Notes: generated from the letters alone by a model not told the origin. A stretch of 64,000 nucleotides of DNA from Pararhizobium arenae (GCF_001931685.1 NZ_MOOY01000005.1:193106-257105); one strand, 5' to 3'. Counted from the stretch's first letter, positions 34,503 to 47,759 are shown. Made by a program: numbers and translations.

Positions 34503-35735
34503 ATGGACAAGATGGCCGCTTTCAGTTTTCGCCGATACCAGCGTTCCGTCGTTCTGGTCGTCATGGCCTTCGCATTCGTCGCGCCGCCGCTGGTCGTTCT
34601 CGTTCCTCGGGAGGCCAACGCGCAGGAACGGCGGACGTTGCTCGAATTCTTCTTCGGGCGCCGGCAACAGCGGCCTCCCGTTTATGATGACGTTCCGGCC
34701 TTGGAGCCGCGGCAATCGCGCCAGCGGCAACAACAGCCACGGAACCAGAAGAAGCGCCAGAAGTCCGTTGTGACCGTGACGACGGAACCTCCGAAGCCGG
34801 TGGTGGAGAAGTCTGCGGCCGCCAAAAAGGTCCTTGTCGTCGGTGATTTCGTTGCCGGCAGCCTCGCGGATGGACTGGACAGCGCGTTCGAAACCACGCC
34901 CGGCATCGTCGTCGAAAGTCGCGCCAGCGGCTCCTCGGGTCTGGTGCGGGAGGATTACTTCAACTGGCAGAAAACGCTGCCCACCTATATCGAAGAACTG
35001 AAGCCTGACCTCATCATCATCAGCCTTGGCGCAAACGATCGCCAGCAGATGGCAATCGGCACGGCCAAGGAAAAATTCAAAACCGAAGTCTGGATTAACG
35101 AATATACCCGCCGTGCCGCGGCGCTGGCATCTGTGGTGCGCGGCAACGGCACGCCCTTGCTCTGGGTCGGCATGCCCGCGTTTCAATCCACGGCGATGAC
35201 GGCGGACATGGTCACTTTCAATACGCTGTTTCGCACCGAGACGGAGAAGGTCGGCGGTACATTCGTGGATGTCTGGGACGGCTTCGTAGACGAGGGCGGC
35301 AAGTTCATCATCACCGGCTCCGATATCAACGGCCAGCAGGTGCGCCTGCGCGGCTCCGACGGCATCAACCTGACGAAGGCAGGCAAGCGCAAACTTGCAT
35401 TCTATGTGGAGAAGGACATCCGCCAGATACTTGGCGATGCGGCCGCCGCGAACTCCGACATTCCGAGCGGGGATGATCTGAAGGATCTGATCGTCAATGC
35501 GCCGGCGGCGAACGAGGATATCATTCAGACCCAGCCGATCAGCCTCAGCGATCCTGATCTCGACGGCGGCAATGCGCTGATGGACGCCGCCGCCATCCCT
35601 GTCGTCAGCGGCAAGAGCCCGCGCGACCTGCTGGTCGAGAAGGGAGAGGTCGCGGCCGCCCCGGAAGGCCGTGTGGATGATTTCCGGCTGGCGAAACCCG
35701 CGACGATCCTGAGCAACCCGGTGATCCGTAACTGA
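34503..35735 (+). CDS. exported SGNH/GDSL hydrolase (DUF459-like)
   Basis: 410 residues with an N-terminal hydrophobic segment (VLVVMAFAFVAPPLVVLV) and a Gln/Arg/Pro-rich linker to about residue 110. The SGNH-like domain follows: VLVVGDFVAGSLADGL (the usual catalytic Ser of GDSL is replaced by VAG in the first block), IIISLGANDRQQM, WVGMPAFQSTAM and an ending LRGSDGINLTKAGKRKLAFYVEKDI. The family includes cell-wall sugar acyl esterases. With the first-block substitution, hydrolase activity is not certain. The distal 70 residues are disordered. Confidence 0.8.
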   Translation: MDKMAAFSFRRYQRSVVLVVMAFAFVAPPLVVLVPREANAQERRTLLEFFFGRRQQRPPVYDDVPALEPRQSRQRQQQPRNQKKRQKSVVTVTTEPPKPVVEKSAAAKKVLVVGDFVAGSLADGLDSAFETTPGIVVESRASGSSGLVREDYFNWQKTLPTYIEELKPDLIIISLGANDRQQMAIGTAKEKFKTEVWINEYTRRAAALASVVRGNGTPLLWVGMPAFQSTAMTADMVTFNTLFRTETEKVGGTFVDVWDGFVDEGGKFIITGSDINGQQVRLRGSDGINLTKAGKRKLAFYVEKDIRQILGDAAAANSDIPSGDDLKDLIVNAPAANEDIIQTQPISLSDPDLDGGNALMDAAAIPVVSGKSPRDLLVEKGEVAAAPEGRVDDFRLAKPATILSNPVIRN

Positions 35736-35751
35736 TCGGCTGAAAAATGAA

Positions 35752-35776
35752 AAAGGCCGGAATAGCTCCGGCCTTT
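35752..35776. terminator. bidirectional terminator between the SGNH gene and gltD
   Basis: A 10-bp perfect stem AAAGGCCGGA/TCCGGCCTTT with an ATAGC loop. The flanking A and T runs suit both directions. Confidence 0.85.
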
Positions 35777-35797
35777 CGTGATTCATCAATGGTTCGA

Positions 35798-37255
35798 TCA
35801 ACGCGGCAGGACGGTCGAGCCCATCAGCGCCTCATCGATGGCACGGGCCGCCTGACGGCCTTCACGGATGGCCCAGACGACGAGCGACTGGCCGCGACGA
35901 ACGTCGCCGGCCGTCCAAAGCTTGTCGACCGAGGTCTTGTAGTCGTTGTCATCGGCGATGACGTTGCTCGAACCGCGCTTGTCGGTGTTGATCGCCAGAC
36001 GCTCGCCGAGATCCTTGAGGACACTGTCGGTGAAGGGGCCGCGGAAGCCGATGGCGATGAAGGCGAGATCCGCCTTGATGACGAACTCCGTGCCGGCGAT
36101 CGGCTTGCGACGCTCGTCGACCTGGCAGCACTTCACGCCCGTCAGGATGCCATCCTCGTCGCCGACGAATTCAAGCGTCGCGACCTGGAATTCGCGGATC
36201 GCGCCTTCGGCCTGGCTGGAGGAGGTGCGCATCTTGGTCGCCCAGAAGGGCCAGACGGCAAGCTTGTCTTCCTTTTCCGGCGGCTGCGGGCGGATGTCGA
36301 GCTGGGTGACCTTGACGGCGCCTTGGCGGAACGCGGTGCCGACGCAGTCGGACGCGGTGTCACCACCACCGACGACGACGACATGCTTGCCGCCGGCGAG
36401 GATCGGATCGGACGGCCAGCCGACGCTGTCGATGTTTTCGCGGCCAACGCGGCGGTTCTGCTGGACGAGATAGGGCATCGCGTCATGCACGCCTGCGAAC
36501 TGGACACCGGGAATGCCAGCATCGCGCGGGGTTTCCGAGCCGCCGCAGTAAAGCACGGCATCGTGTTCTTCGATGAGGCTGTCTACGGTGCGATCGACAC
36601 CGACATTGACGCCGCAATGGAACGTGACGCCTTCGCCGCGCATCTGGTCGACACGGCGGTCGATGAAGTTCTTCTCCATCTTGAAGTCCGGGATGCCGTA
36701 GCGCAGCAGGCCGCCCGGCTTGGTTTCGCGTTCAAAGACGTGAACTTCATGGCCGGCGCGGGCAAGCTGCTGGGCTGCCGCCATGCCGGCGGGACCAGAC
36801 CCGATGATCGCGACCTTCTTGCCGGTCTTCACGACGGCCGGCTGCGGCACGATGTAGCCCATCTCATAGGCCTTGTCGGCAATTGCCTGCTCCACGGTCT
36901 TGATCGAGACCGGGGCGTCCTCGAGGTTCAGCGTGCAAGCTTCCTCGCACGGCGCGGGGCATATGCGGCCGGTGAACTCCGGGAAGTTGTTGGTCGAATG
37001 CAAGTTGCGGATCGCCTCGTCCCAGTTGCCGTTATAGACAAGATCGTTCCAGTCCGGGATCTGGTTATGAACCGGACAGCCGGTCGGCCCGTGGCAGAAG
37101 GGGATGCCGCAATCCATGCAGCGCGCCGCCTGCTTCTGTACTTCCGGCTCTGACATCGGAATGGTGAATTCGCGGAAGTGGCGAATACGATCGGAAGCCG
37201 GCTGGTACTTTGCCAGTTGCCGGTCGATTTCCATGAAGCCTGTAACCTTGCCCAC
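35798..37255 (-). CDS. gltD: glutamate synthase small subunit
   Basis: A 485-residue FAD/iron-sulfur subunit that passes NADPH electrons to GltB. The N-terminal cysteines for the [4Fe-4S] clusters are present (CMDCGIPFC, then CPVHNQIPDWNDLV and CPAPCEEACTL). Two Rossmann repeats follow: IIGSGPAGMAAAQQLARAGHEV and VVVGGGDTASDC, with AIGF near the C-terminus. The start is the GTG at 37255 giving MGKVTGFMEIDRQ, as in relatives, with GAGGG upstream. Length is normal. Confidence 0.95.
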   Translation of the reverse strand: MGKVTGFMEIDRQLAKYQPASDRIRHFREFTIPMSEPEVQKQAARCMDCGIPFCHGPTGCPVHNQIPDWNDLVYNGNWDEAIRNLHSTNNFPEFTGRICPAPCEEACTLNLEDAPVSIKTVEQAIADKAYEMGYIVPQPAVVKTGKKVAIIGSGPAGMAAAQQLARAGHEVHVFERETKPGGLLRYGIPDFKMEKNFIDRRVDQMRGEGVTFHCGVNVGVDRTVDSLIEEHDAVLYCGGSETPRDAGIPGVQFAGVHDAMPYLVQQNRRVGRENIDSVGWPSDPILAGGKHVVVVGGGDTASDCVGTAFRQGAVKVTQLDIRPQPPEKEDKLAVWPFWATKMRTSSSQAEGAIREFQVATLEFVGDEDGILTGVKCCQVDERRKPIAGTEFVIKADLAFIAIGFRGPFTDSVLKDLGERLAINTDKRGSSNVIADDNDYKTSVDKLWTAGDVRRGQSLVVWAIREGRQAARAIDEALMGSTVLPR

Positions 37256-37270
37256 TTTAAAAACCCTCAC

Positions 37271-37426
37271 TCAAAGAGAGGCGCCTGTCGGCCCCCAGTA
37301 CCAGTAGGCGGCTCCGACCACCAAACCCAGTACGATGAATTCTATCCTGACTTCGCCGTTCACGAGCGTCGCGATCCCGGGGACCGCGACGGCTACAGCG
37401 AACGAAACCAGCCTGTGAAGCTTCAC
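37271..37426 (-). CDS. small membrane protein ORF between gltB and gltD
   Basis: A 51-residue minus-strand ORF with a GTG start, 11 nt after the gltB stop and ending 15 nt before the gltD start. It reads MKLHRLVSFAVAVAVPGIAT, then LVNGEVRIEFIVLGLVVGAAYWYWGPTGASL. There are two hydrophobic helices with a short polar loop and an aromatic-rich end. AAGG lies 10 nt upstream of the GTG. I recall no named family. Codon use and location support a real gene in the gltB-gltD unit, but I cannot confirm this without a homologue search. Confidence 0.5.
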   Translation of the reverse strand: MKLHRLVSFAVAVAVPGIATLVNGEVRIEFIVLGLVVGAAYWYWGPTGASL

Positions 37427-37437
37427 AAGCCGCAGCC

Positions 37438-42153
<4,716 letters not shown>

Positions 42154-42267
42154 CGTCTTCCCTCCTGTTGGGCCCTTGCTCGGGCGGTCCTGCAGTCCGG
42201 GGCGTCGCCGCGGAAATCCCGCAAGCTGCACCGGCATTATCGTGACATGATCCTGATCCGGTCGCAA

Positions 42268-42679
42268 ATGATGCGTCGCACAATCAGGCAGATTGTTCGC
42301 GACCGTGGCGATGTGAGCGCGAACCGGGTTTCGGCAGCGACTTTCGATCGACGACCCTATACGCGAGCGGTGCGTTTGACGGTCGGTTCCGGTCTCGAGA
42401 CCGAAATAGGACAGTCATGCTGTCCTATTTCATAGGCTCTATGCCAGAAAGCGCCGGGGATCGCAAGAGTACCAATACAAAATAATCGGACGAATTTTGC
42501 CAAACATTGCCGATAGTTTCAGTTTTGAGTAATTAAATTTCGTGCAACGGCACGTTTCTTCTCTTTGGTTTCAAACTGGTATTGGATTGTTCTTCTTTTA
42601 ACGAATGGGTTGCACCTCCGAAACATCAGTTTATGGTCTGCCCGGCCGCGTTCGCGAGCGTCATCCACAGGACAGCATC
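42268..42679. promoter_or_regulatory. divergent control region gltB / threonine aldolase with two perfect dyads
   Basis: A 412-bp gene-free region. CGGTCTC-GAGACCG forms a 14-bp palindrome at 42390-42403. It abuts AAATAGGACAG-TCATG-CTGTCCTATTT (42404-42430), an 11-bp perfect dyad with a 5-nt centre. No T-run follows, so it is not an ordinary terminator; it may be an operator or an RNA hairpin. The remainder is AT-rich towards 42480-42600, where the aldolase promoter probably lies. No ORF has support. Confidence 0.6.
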
Positions 42680-43726
42680 ATGATTTTTTCTTCCGACAAC
42701 TGGGCTGGCGCCCATCCGGCCATTGCCGAAAGCCTCGTCAAGGCGTCTACCGGTTTTGCCTCCGCCTATGGCACCAGCGATCTCGACAAGAAGGTCGAGA
42801 AGACGCTTTCGGACGTGTTCGAGCACGACGTCTCCGTGTTCTTCGTCGGAACCGGCACAGCGGCCAATTCTCTGGCGCTTGCCAGCGCCAACAAGCCGGG
42901 CGGACAGATATTCTGCCACCGTGAAGCGCATGTGAATGTCGATGAATGCGGCGCGCCGGAATTCTTCTCCCATGGCGCGCGCATGGCGCCGGTCGATGGT
43001 GAAAACGGCAAGATGGACCCGACGAAGCTGGAAGCGGAAATCAAGCGCTTTCCGCCGGGCTTCGTCCATGGCGGCCAGCCGATGGCTGTCACCCTGACGC
43101 AGGCGACGGAGGCGGGGACCGTTTACGGGCTTGATGAGATCGATGCCATCTCTGACATCGCCAAGCGCTATCATCTGCCGCTTCACATGGATGGTGCCCG
43201 CTTTGCCAATGCGCTGGTGACGCTCGATGTCTCGCCGGCAGAGATGACCTGGAAACGCGGCGTGGAGCTTCTCTCCTTCGGTGGCACGAAAAACGGCTGC
43301 TGGTGTGCCGAAGCGCTGATCCTTTTCAACCCGGCCCGGGCGCAGGAGATGCACTACCTGCGCAAGCGCTCCGCTCAGCTGTTCTCAAAATCGCGTTTTA
43401 TCGCCGCCCAGTTCGATGCCTATCTGGAAAACGATCGCTGGCTCGATCTGGCCAAGTATTCGAACGGCATGGCAAACCGTCTCGCCGCGGGTATAGAGGC
43501 TTCGTCTTCGGCGCGCCTTGCGTGGCCAACGGGTTCCAACGAGCTGTTTGTCATCCTGAAGAAGGCGGTTGCCGAAACCCTGCAGAAGGACGGCGCAGTG
43601 TTCTACGACTGGCCGGTTCCGCATCAGCTGGCAAGCTCGGTTGCGGCCGATGAGGGCCTGTACCGGCTCGTCACCAGCTTTGCGACGACCGAGGAAGACG
43701 TGGACGCATTCCTGAAAAGGCTCTGA
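42680..43726 (+). CDS. ltaE: low-specificity L-threonine aldolase / beta-eliminating lyase family
   Basis: A 348-residue PLP fold-type I protein. It starts MIFSSDNWAGAHPAI, with a PLP phosphate block FFVGTGTAANSLAL, substrate-His region HREAHVNVDECGAPEF, Asp in LHMDGARFANAL and the PLP Lys in SFGGTKNGCWCAEA. It should cleave threonine or allo-threonine to glycine and acetaldehyde. The start has AGGACAGC upstream; ORF sequence before 42680 is out of family. Confidence 0.93.
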   Translation: MIFSSDNWAGAHPAIAESLVKASTGFASAYGTSDLDKKVEKTLSDVFEHDVSVFFVGTGTAANSLALASANKPGGQIFCHREAHVNVDECGAPEFFSHGARMAPVDGENGKMDPTKLEAEIKRFPPGFVHGGQPMAVTLTQATEAGTVYGLDEIDAISDIAKRYHLPLHMDGARFANALVTLDVSPAEMTWKRGVELLSFGGTKNGCWCAEALILFNPARAQEMHYLRKRSAQLFSKSRFIAAQFDAYLENDRWLDLAKYSNGMANRLAAGIEASSSARLAWPTGSNELFVILKKAVAETLQKDGAVFYDWPVPHQLASSVAADEGLYRLVTSFATTEEDVDAFLKRL

Positions 43727-43943
43727 TCCTGTCGGGCCCGCGGCGGGCATAGCGTGCCGCCGGTCATCGAGATAGCAAGATCTTGCCACTTGTTCGGTCC
43801 CGTTACGCCTTGCATTCGGTGCCGTAATGGCAATGATGCGGCGCTCCTGCCCGTAAAGTCTGTAGGTTTCTTTGATTTCGTTTGTCTTTTCGGGAAAGCC
43901 GGTTCCCACTTTTCCCTGACAAACTCTAGGACGACCGATTGCG

Positions 43944-44945
43944 ATGCGCCGTTTCCTGCCCGATACCTTCACCTTGCTGCTTGTCCTGACCGTGGCACTC
44001 GCCTCGGTCCTGCCCATTTCCGGCGCGCCGGCCGAATGGTTTGGGTTGGCGACGAAGATCGCGATCGGGCTTCTGTTCTTCCTGCACGGGGCGCGCCTGT
44101 CGCGGGATGTGGTGCTCGCGGGCATTCTGCACTGGCGCCTGCATCTCGTCATCCTCGCGACGACCTTCTGCTTCTTCCCGATGCTCGGGCTTGCGGCCGG
44201 GCTGATCCCGGAATCGATCCTGCCGCCGGCGCTCTACACCGGAATTCTCTTTCTCTGCGTTCTGCCCTCGACCGTGCAGTCATCGATCGCTTTCACCTCG
44301 ATGGCAGGCGGCAACGTGCCGGCGGCGATCTGCGCCGCGTCCGCTTCCAATATTTTCGGAATGTTCCTGACGCCACTGCTGGTCGGGCTTTTGTTTACGG
44401 CGAGCGGGCAGGGGGGCTTTTCGCTCGATGCATTGGAACAGATCCTGCTGCAATTGCTGGCGCCGTTCCTGCTCGGCCAGATCCTGCAACCCTGGATCGG
44501 GGATTTCATCCGTGCCCGCAAGACACTGCTGATGCCGGTCGATCGCGGCTCGATCCTCATGGTCGTCTATCTCGCCTTCAGCGAGGCGGTGACAGAAGGC
44601 CTCTGGCACACCTTCTCGGCGCGCGATATCGCCGTCGTCATCGGGCTCGATATCCTGCTGCTCGCCATCGTACTGCTCGTGACGATGTTCGGCAGCCGCA
44701 AACTCGGCTTTTCCCGTGAGGACGAGATCACGATCACCTTCTGCGGCTCGAAGAAGAGCCTGGCGAGCGGCGTTCCCATGGCCAATGTCATCTTTGCCGG
44801 CCAGAGCATCGGCAGCATCGTGTTGCCGCTGATGCTGTTCCATCAGATCCAGCTGATGGCCTGCGCGGTGATCGCGCAGAAATATGCCGAACATGGCCGG
44901 CGCAGGCTCGAAGCTGCGGCGGCGGCGGAGCCTGCCCGTTCCTGA
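43944..44945 (+). CDS. bile acid:sodium symporter (BASS) family transporter
   Basis: A 333-residue polytopic membrane protein with about ten hydrophobic segments. Family motifs: FFLHGARLSRDVVLAG, LCVLPSTVQSSIAFTSMAGGNVPAAICAASASNIFGMFLTPLLVGLLF, and FCGSKKSLASGVPMANVIF near the end. The substrate is an unknown organic anion. A bulged CGGCGG/TGCCGCCG hairpin at about 43740-43763, without a T-run, separates it from the aldolase gene. Confidence 0.9.
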   Translation: MRRFLPDTFTLLLVLTVALASVLPISGAPAEWFGLATKIAIGLLFFLHGARLSRDVVLAGILHWRLHLVILATTFCFFPMLGLAAGLIPESILPPALYTGILFLCVLPSTVQSSIAFTSMAGGNVPAAICAASASNIFGMFLTPLLVGLLFTASGQGGFSLDALEQILLQLLAPFLLGQILQPWIGDFIRARKTLLMPVDRGSILMVVYLAFSEAVTEGLWHTFSARDIAVVIGLDILLLAIVLLVTMFGSRKLGFSREDEITITFCGSKKSLASGVPMANVIFAGQSIGSIVLPLMLFHQIQLMACAVIAQKYAEHGRRRLEAAAAAEPARS

Positions 44946-44952
44946 CAACAAA

Positions 44953-44981
44953 AAAGGCGGCGCCGATGTGGCGCCGCCTTT
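44953..44981. terminator. bidirectional terminator between the BASS and Hsp20 genes
   Basis: A 12-bp perfect stem AAAGGCGGCGCC/GGCGCCGCCTTT with a GATGT loop, between convergent genes. Confidence 0.9.
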
Positions 44982-45003
44982 CTTCATTCCAAGTCTTAAC
45001 CGC

Positions 45004-45480
45004 TTAGTTGGCCGAGCCCTCGATCTGGGTCGCCTCGATCTGCTTCGGCTGCGAGGCTGCAGCGACGATGTCGATCTTGCGGGGCTTGGCGGCTTCCGGG
45101 ATCTCGCGCAGGAGGTCGATGTGGAGCAGGCCGTGCTTCAGCGAAGCGGACTGGATTTCTACATGATCGGCGAGCTGGAAGCGGCGCTCGAAAGCACGCT
45201 TGGCGATACCGCGATAGAGGAACTGGTTTTCAGCGGCCTTGTCGTCGCTCTTTTCACCCTTGACGGTCAGCGTGTGCTCGCGCGCTTCGATCGAAAGCTC
45301 GGTTTCGTCGAAGCCGGCAACGGCCATGGTGATCCGGTAGGTGTTCTCGCCTGTCCGCTCGATGTTGTAGGGCGGATAGGTCTGCGACTGGTCGGGCTGG
45401 CCCAGACTGTCGAGCATGGTGAAGAGCCGGTCGAAGCCGACGGTGGAACGATAGAGAGGGGAAAAATCAACGTGACGCAT
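45004..45480 (-). CDS. Hsp20/alpha-crystallin small heat-shock chaperone
   Basis: A 158-residue class A rhizobial small HSP. N-terminal segment MRHVDFSPLYRSTVGFDRLFTML; alpha-crystallin domain at about 35-130 with YPPYNIERTGENTYRITMAVAGFDETELSIEAREHTLTVKGEK; then the conserved GIAKRAFERRFQLADHVEIQSASLKHGLLHIDL. It acts as an ATP-independent holdase. Start at 45480 with GGAGGAC at correct spacing. Expression is likely controlled by the RpoH promoter and RNA thermometer described next. Confidence 0.95.
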   Translation of the reverse strand: MRHVDFSPLYRSTVGFDRLFTMLDSLGQPDQSQTYPPYNIERTGENTYRITMAVAGFDETELSIEAREHTLTVKGEKSDDKAAENQFLYRGIAKRAFERRFQLADHVEIQSASLKHGLLHIDLLREIPEAAKPRKIDIVAAASQPKQIEATQIEGSAN

Positions 45481-45580
45481 GGTGTCCTCCAAAAGAGCAA
45501 CTGGTTTGCGATCTTTTGATTCCGTCACCCCGACTGCGGCGATGGCGGAACCGGTGAACGGGCCCGTCTTCGGCGCCCGT
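45481..45580 (-). promoter_or_regulatory. ROSE-like RNA thermometer in the Hsp20 leader
   Basis: The 5' leader of the Hsp20 mRNA ends CAGTTGCTCTTTTGGAGGAC before the ATG. The UUGCU pentamer facing the AGGA of the Shine-Dalgarno across a short loop is the hallmark of ROSE elements of rhizobial small heat-shock genes: they pair at normal temperature and melt at heat. Upstream in the leader are GC-rich segments able to form further hairpins. From the -10 position, the leader would be about 100 nt. Exact pairing not computed. Confidence 0.75.
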
Positions 45581-45587
45581 GGAATGA

Positions 45588-45616
45588 AGATGGGAACGGT
45601 ATGCGCCGGGTTCAAG
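45588..45616 (-). promoter_or_regulatory. sigma-32 (RpoH) type promoter for Hsp20
   Basis: On the minus strand CTTGAA (45611-45616), 15 nt spacer, TCCCATCT (45588-45595), close to the heat-shock consensus CTTGAA-N13-17-CCCCATNT. The predicted start near 45580 yields the ROSE-containing leader. GGGTTCAAGACCC at this site is not a tRNA T-arm (see rejected items). Confidence 0.7.
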
Positions 45617-45852
45617 ACCCGCCGCGCAGCGTCAAAATCCTTTCATAAACGCAGGATGAACACCCGGTTCCGGCTGCGTTCAGCTTGGCGGGAATAGAAC
45701 GGTCTCATCGGATCAGCCAAGGCGGTGCGGGCGGTGAACGTCCCTTCTCCCGACCTTCATGCCAAGGCCCCGAAACCCTATGGCCGGAAGCGGTACATCC
45801 AGTCCCCCCGCCGTTTCCGGCCCTTTTCGCCCCGTGGTTCGACAGCGGCGCC

Positions 45853-46008
45853 TCAAGGGCGCACGAACACCGTCAGCATCATGGCCGCGATCGCCGCCAC
45901 AGCAATCTTCCAGAAATCCCTGCGGCGTCTCAGTCCCGGCAGGCCGATCGGCTTGAGGATATGGACTGCCATCATCAGCAGGAACAGGAGCGTAAGGATT
46001 TTCGGCAT
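45853..46008 (-). CDS. small basic membrane protein
   Basis: A 51-residue minus-strand ORF: MPKILTLLFLLMMAVHILKP, then IGLPGLRRRRDFWKIAVAAIAAMMLTVFVRP. Two transmembrane segments flank the basic LPGLRRRRDFWKIA loop. I recall similar short unnamed rhizobial proteins with LGLPGLKRRxDFWK. It lies on the same strand as Hsp20, about 240 bp upstream of its promoter, and divergently from the MFS gene. The function is unknown. Confidence 0.6.
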   Translation of the reverse strand: MPKILTLLFLLMMAVHILKPIGLPGLRRRRDFWKIAVAAIAAMMLTVFVRP

Positions 46009-46188
46009 CGGATTTCCGGTCGGCGGACATTGCGTCGCGAGACAGCCTTGCGGCTGCTTTTCTGCTCATGCCAGGGCTATGCGTTGCGACCGAAATTTGC
46101 AATCTCCGACATATATGATTTTACGACTGGCATTTACCGCCACATCGCCCTAATTTTTCCGGACGCGCCCGGAACCAGCGGATTTCAC

Positions 46189-47475
46189 ATGAAAAAGAAC
46201 CTTTTGCCTGTCGCCTCGCTGCTGCTTGGAACGCTGTTTCTATTTCTCGGCAATGGCCTGCACAGCCTGCTTTTGCCGATGCGCGGCACGACGGAGGGGT
46301 ATTCGGCGACCTTGCTCGGTCTGCTCGGTACATCCTGGGCAACGGGCTTCGTTCTCGGCTGCCTGATGGCGCCGGCGGTCGTGCGCCGCGCCGGCCATGT
46401 TCGCGCCTTCAGCGGCTTTGCCTCGCTTCTGGCGATCATTGCGTTGTTGACGGGTATTCTGGTCGATCCGATCTGGTGGGTCGTGCTGCGCGCCTTTACC
46501 GGCTTTTCCACCGCCGGCACCTCGATGATCATCGAAAGCTGGCTGAACGAACGCGCCACCAATGAAAGCCGTGGCGCGATCTTCTCGCTCTACATCGCGA
46601 TTACCCTGTTCGGCGTGGTTGCCGGGCAGATGTTCATTCCGTTCGGCGATACCAACACGGCGCTGTTCTTCATGATCTGCGGTATCGTTTATTGCCTTGC
46701 CATGTTGCCCACCCTGCTTTCCACGGCCGATACGCCGCAGCCCTTGAAGCAGGTGTCGCTCGATCTTCGCGGTCTTTACAAGAACTCGCCTGTCTCGTTC
46801 CTCGGCATTCTTCTGGTGGGCATCGCCAACGGCGCCTACGGCACGCTCGGCGCCGTTTTCGGCCGACAGGTAGGGCTGACGGATAGCGATGTCGCGCTGA
46901 TGGTCAGCACCGTCATCTTCGCGGGTGCGATCATGCAGTTTCCGGCCGGCCGGCTGTCCGACAAGATGGATCGACGCTACGTGCTGGCTGGTCTTTCCGC
47001 GATCGCGGCGGTGGCGGGCCTTTTGATCTATCTGGTCGAGCCGTCGGGGGTTGTGCTGCTCATCACGTTCGTCGGCATTTACGGCGCGACGGCGAACGCG
47101 CTCTATCCGATCGCCGTATCGCACGCCAACGACTTTGCCTCGTCGGAGGATTTCGTCAAGATTTCCGGCGGCCTGCTGCTGCTCTACGGCATTGGCACGA
47201 TCATCGGTCCGACGATCGGCGGTCCGATCATGACGGTGATGGGGCCTTACGGATTGTTCATGATCACGGCCTGCGCCCATATCCTGATCGCCATCTACGC
47301 GATCTTCCGCAGCCGGATGCGTGCGCCCATTCCCGTCAGCGAGCGCGATGCCTATTCGACTATTAATCCCGGCACGTTGACCACGCCGGAAAGTCTGCAG
47401 CTTTCTCCGCGTGCCGCTCCGTTCGAGGACGAGGCAGACGCACCGCAGGAAGCCGGTAAGGAGGCACGCTCATGA
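46189..47475 (+). CDS. MFS transporter
   Basis: A 428-residue major facilitator protein with twelve hydrophobic helices. The N-terminal GYSATLLGLLGTSWATGFVLGCLMAPAVVRRAGHVRAF segment holds the MFS loop 2-3 motif; ESWLNERATNESRGAIFSLYIAI and PAGRLSDKMDRRYVL are the usual charged loops. It resembles the YcaD-like branch (sugar or efflux); the substrate is unknown. The C-terminal 55 residues are a disordered cytosolic tail. The stop overlaps the DUF1192 start by ATGA. I chose the ATG at 46189 by the first transmembrane helix; sequence upstream in the same frame has no membrane-protein character. Confidence 0.9.
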   Translation: MKKNLLPVASLLLGTLFLFLGNGLHSLLLPMRGTTEGYSATLLGLLGTSWATGFVLGCLMAPAVVRRAGHVRAFSGFASLLAIIALLTGILVDPIWWVVLRAFTGFSTAGTSMIIESWLNERATNESRGAIFSLYIAITLFGVVAGQMFIPFGDTNTALFFMICGIVYCLAMLPTLLSTADTPQPLKQVSLDLRGLYKNSPVSFLGILLVGIANGAYGTLGAVFGRQVGLTDSDVALMVSTVIFAGAIMQFPAGRLSDKMDRRYVLAGLSAIAAVAGLLIYLVEPSGVVLLITFVGIYGATANALYPIAVSHANDFASSEDFVKISGGLLLLYGIGTIIGPTIGGPIMTVMGPYGLFMITACAHILIAIYAIFRSRMRAPIPVSERDAYSTINPGTLTTPESLQLSPRAAPFEDEADAPQEAGKEARS

Positions 47476-47663
47476 GTCTGTTTGACGACGCTGCTGCGAA
47501 GAAGGTCCCTGTCCATGAGATCGGCAGCGATCTTTCCCAGCTTTCGGTGGACGAATTGAACCACCGAATCGGTTTGCTGCAGCAGGAAATCGCGCGGCTG
47601 GAAGCGGCGCGGGAGGAAAAGTCGGCAAGCAAATCAGCTGCGGAAAGTTTTTTCCGCCGTTGA
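47472..47663 (+). CDS. DUF1192 protein
   Basis: A 63-residue alphaproteobacterial small protein: N-terminal MSLFDDAAAKK, then LSQLSVDELNHRIGLLQQEIARLEAAREEKSASKSAAESFF, a coiled coil. Coupled to the MFS gene through ATGA with GGAGG upstream. Often found next to RcdA-type DUF1465, as here. Function unknown. Confidence 0.93.
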   Translation: MSLFDDAAAKKVPVHEIGSDLSQLSVDELNHRIGLLQQEIARLEAAREEKSASKSAAESFFRR

Positions 47664-47759
47664 CGACGGTGGTTTTGGCAAAATACGCGCCGTTTCAGGA
47701 CAGCCGAAGACTTACCTGCGCGGACGAAAGGAAAGCGAACACTTTCCGCGTGGCCACAA

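Noticed and set aside
43740-43763. Bulged hairpin between ltaE and the BASS gene as a terminator
   Set aside because: No T-run follows and a bulge interrupts the stem, so I did not list it separately.
45607-45621. GGGTTCAAGACCC, resembling a tRNA T-arm
   Set aside because: No acceptor, D or anticodon arm can be built on either side. The site fits a -35 element of the Hsp20 promoter.
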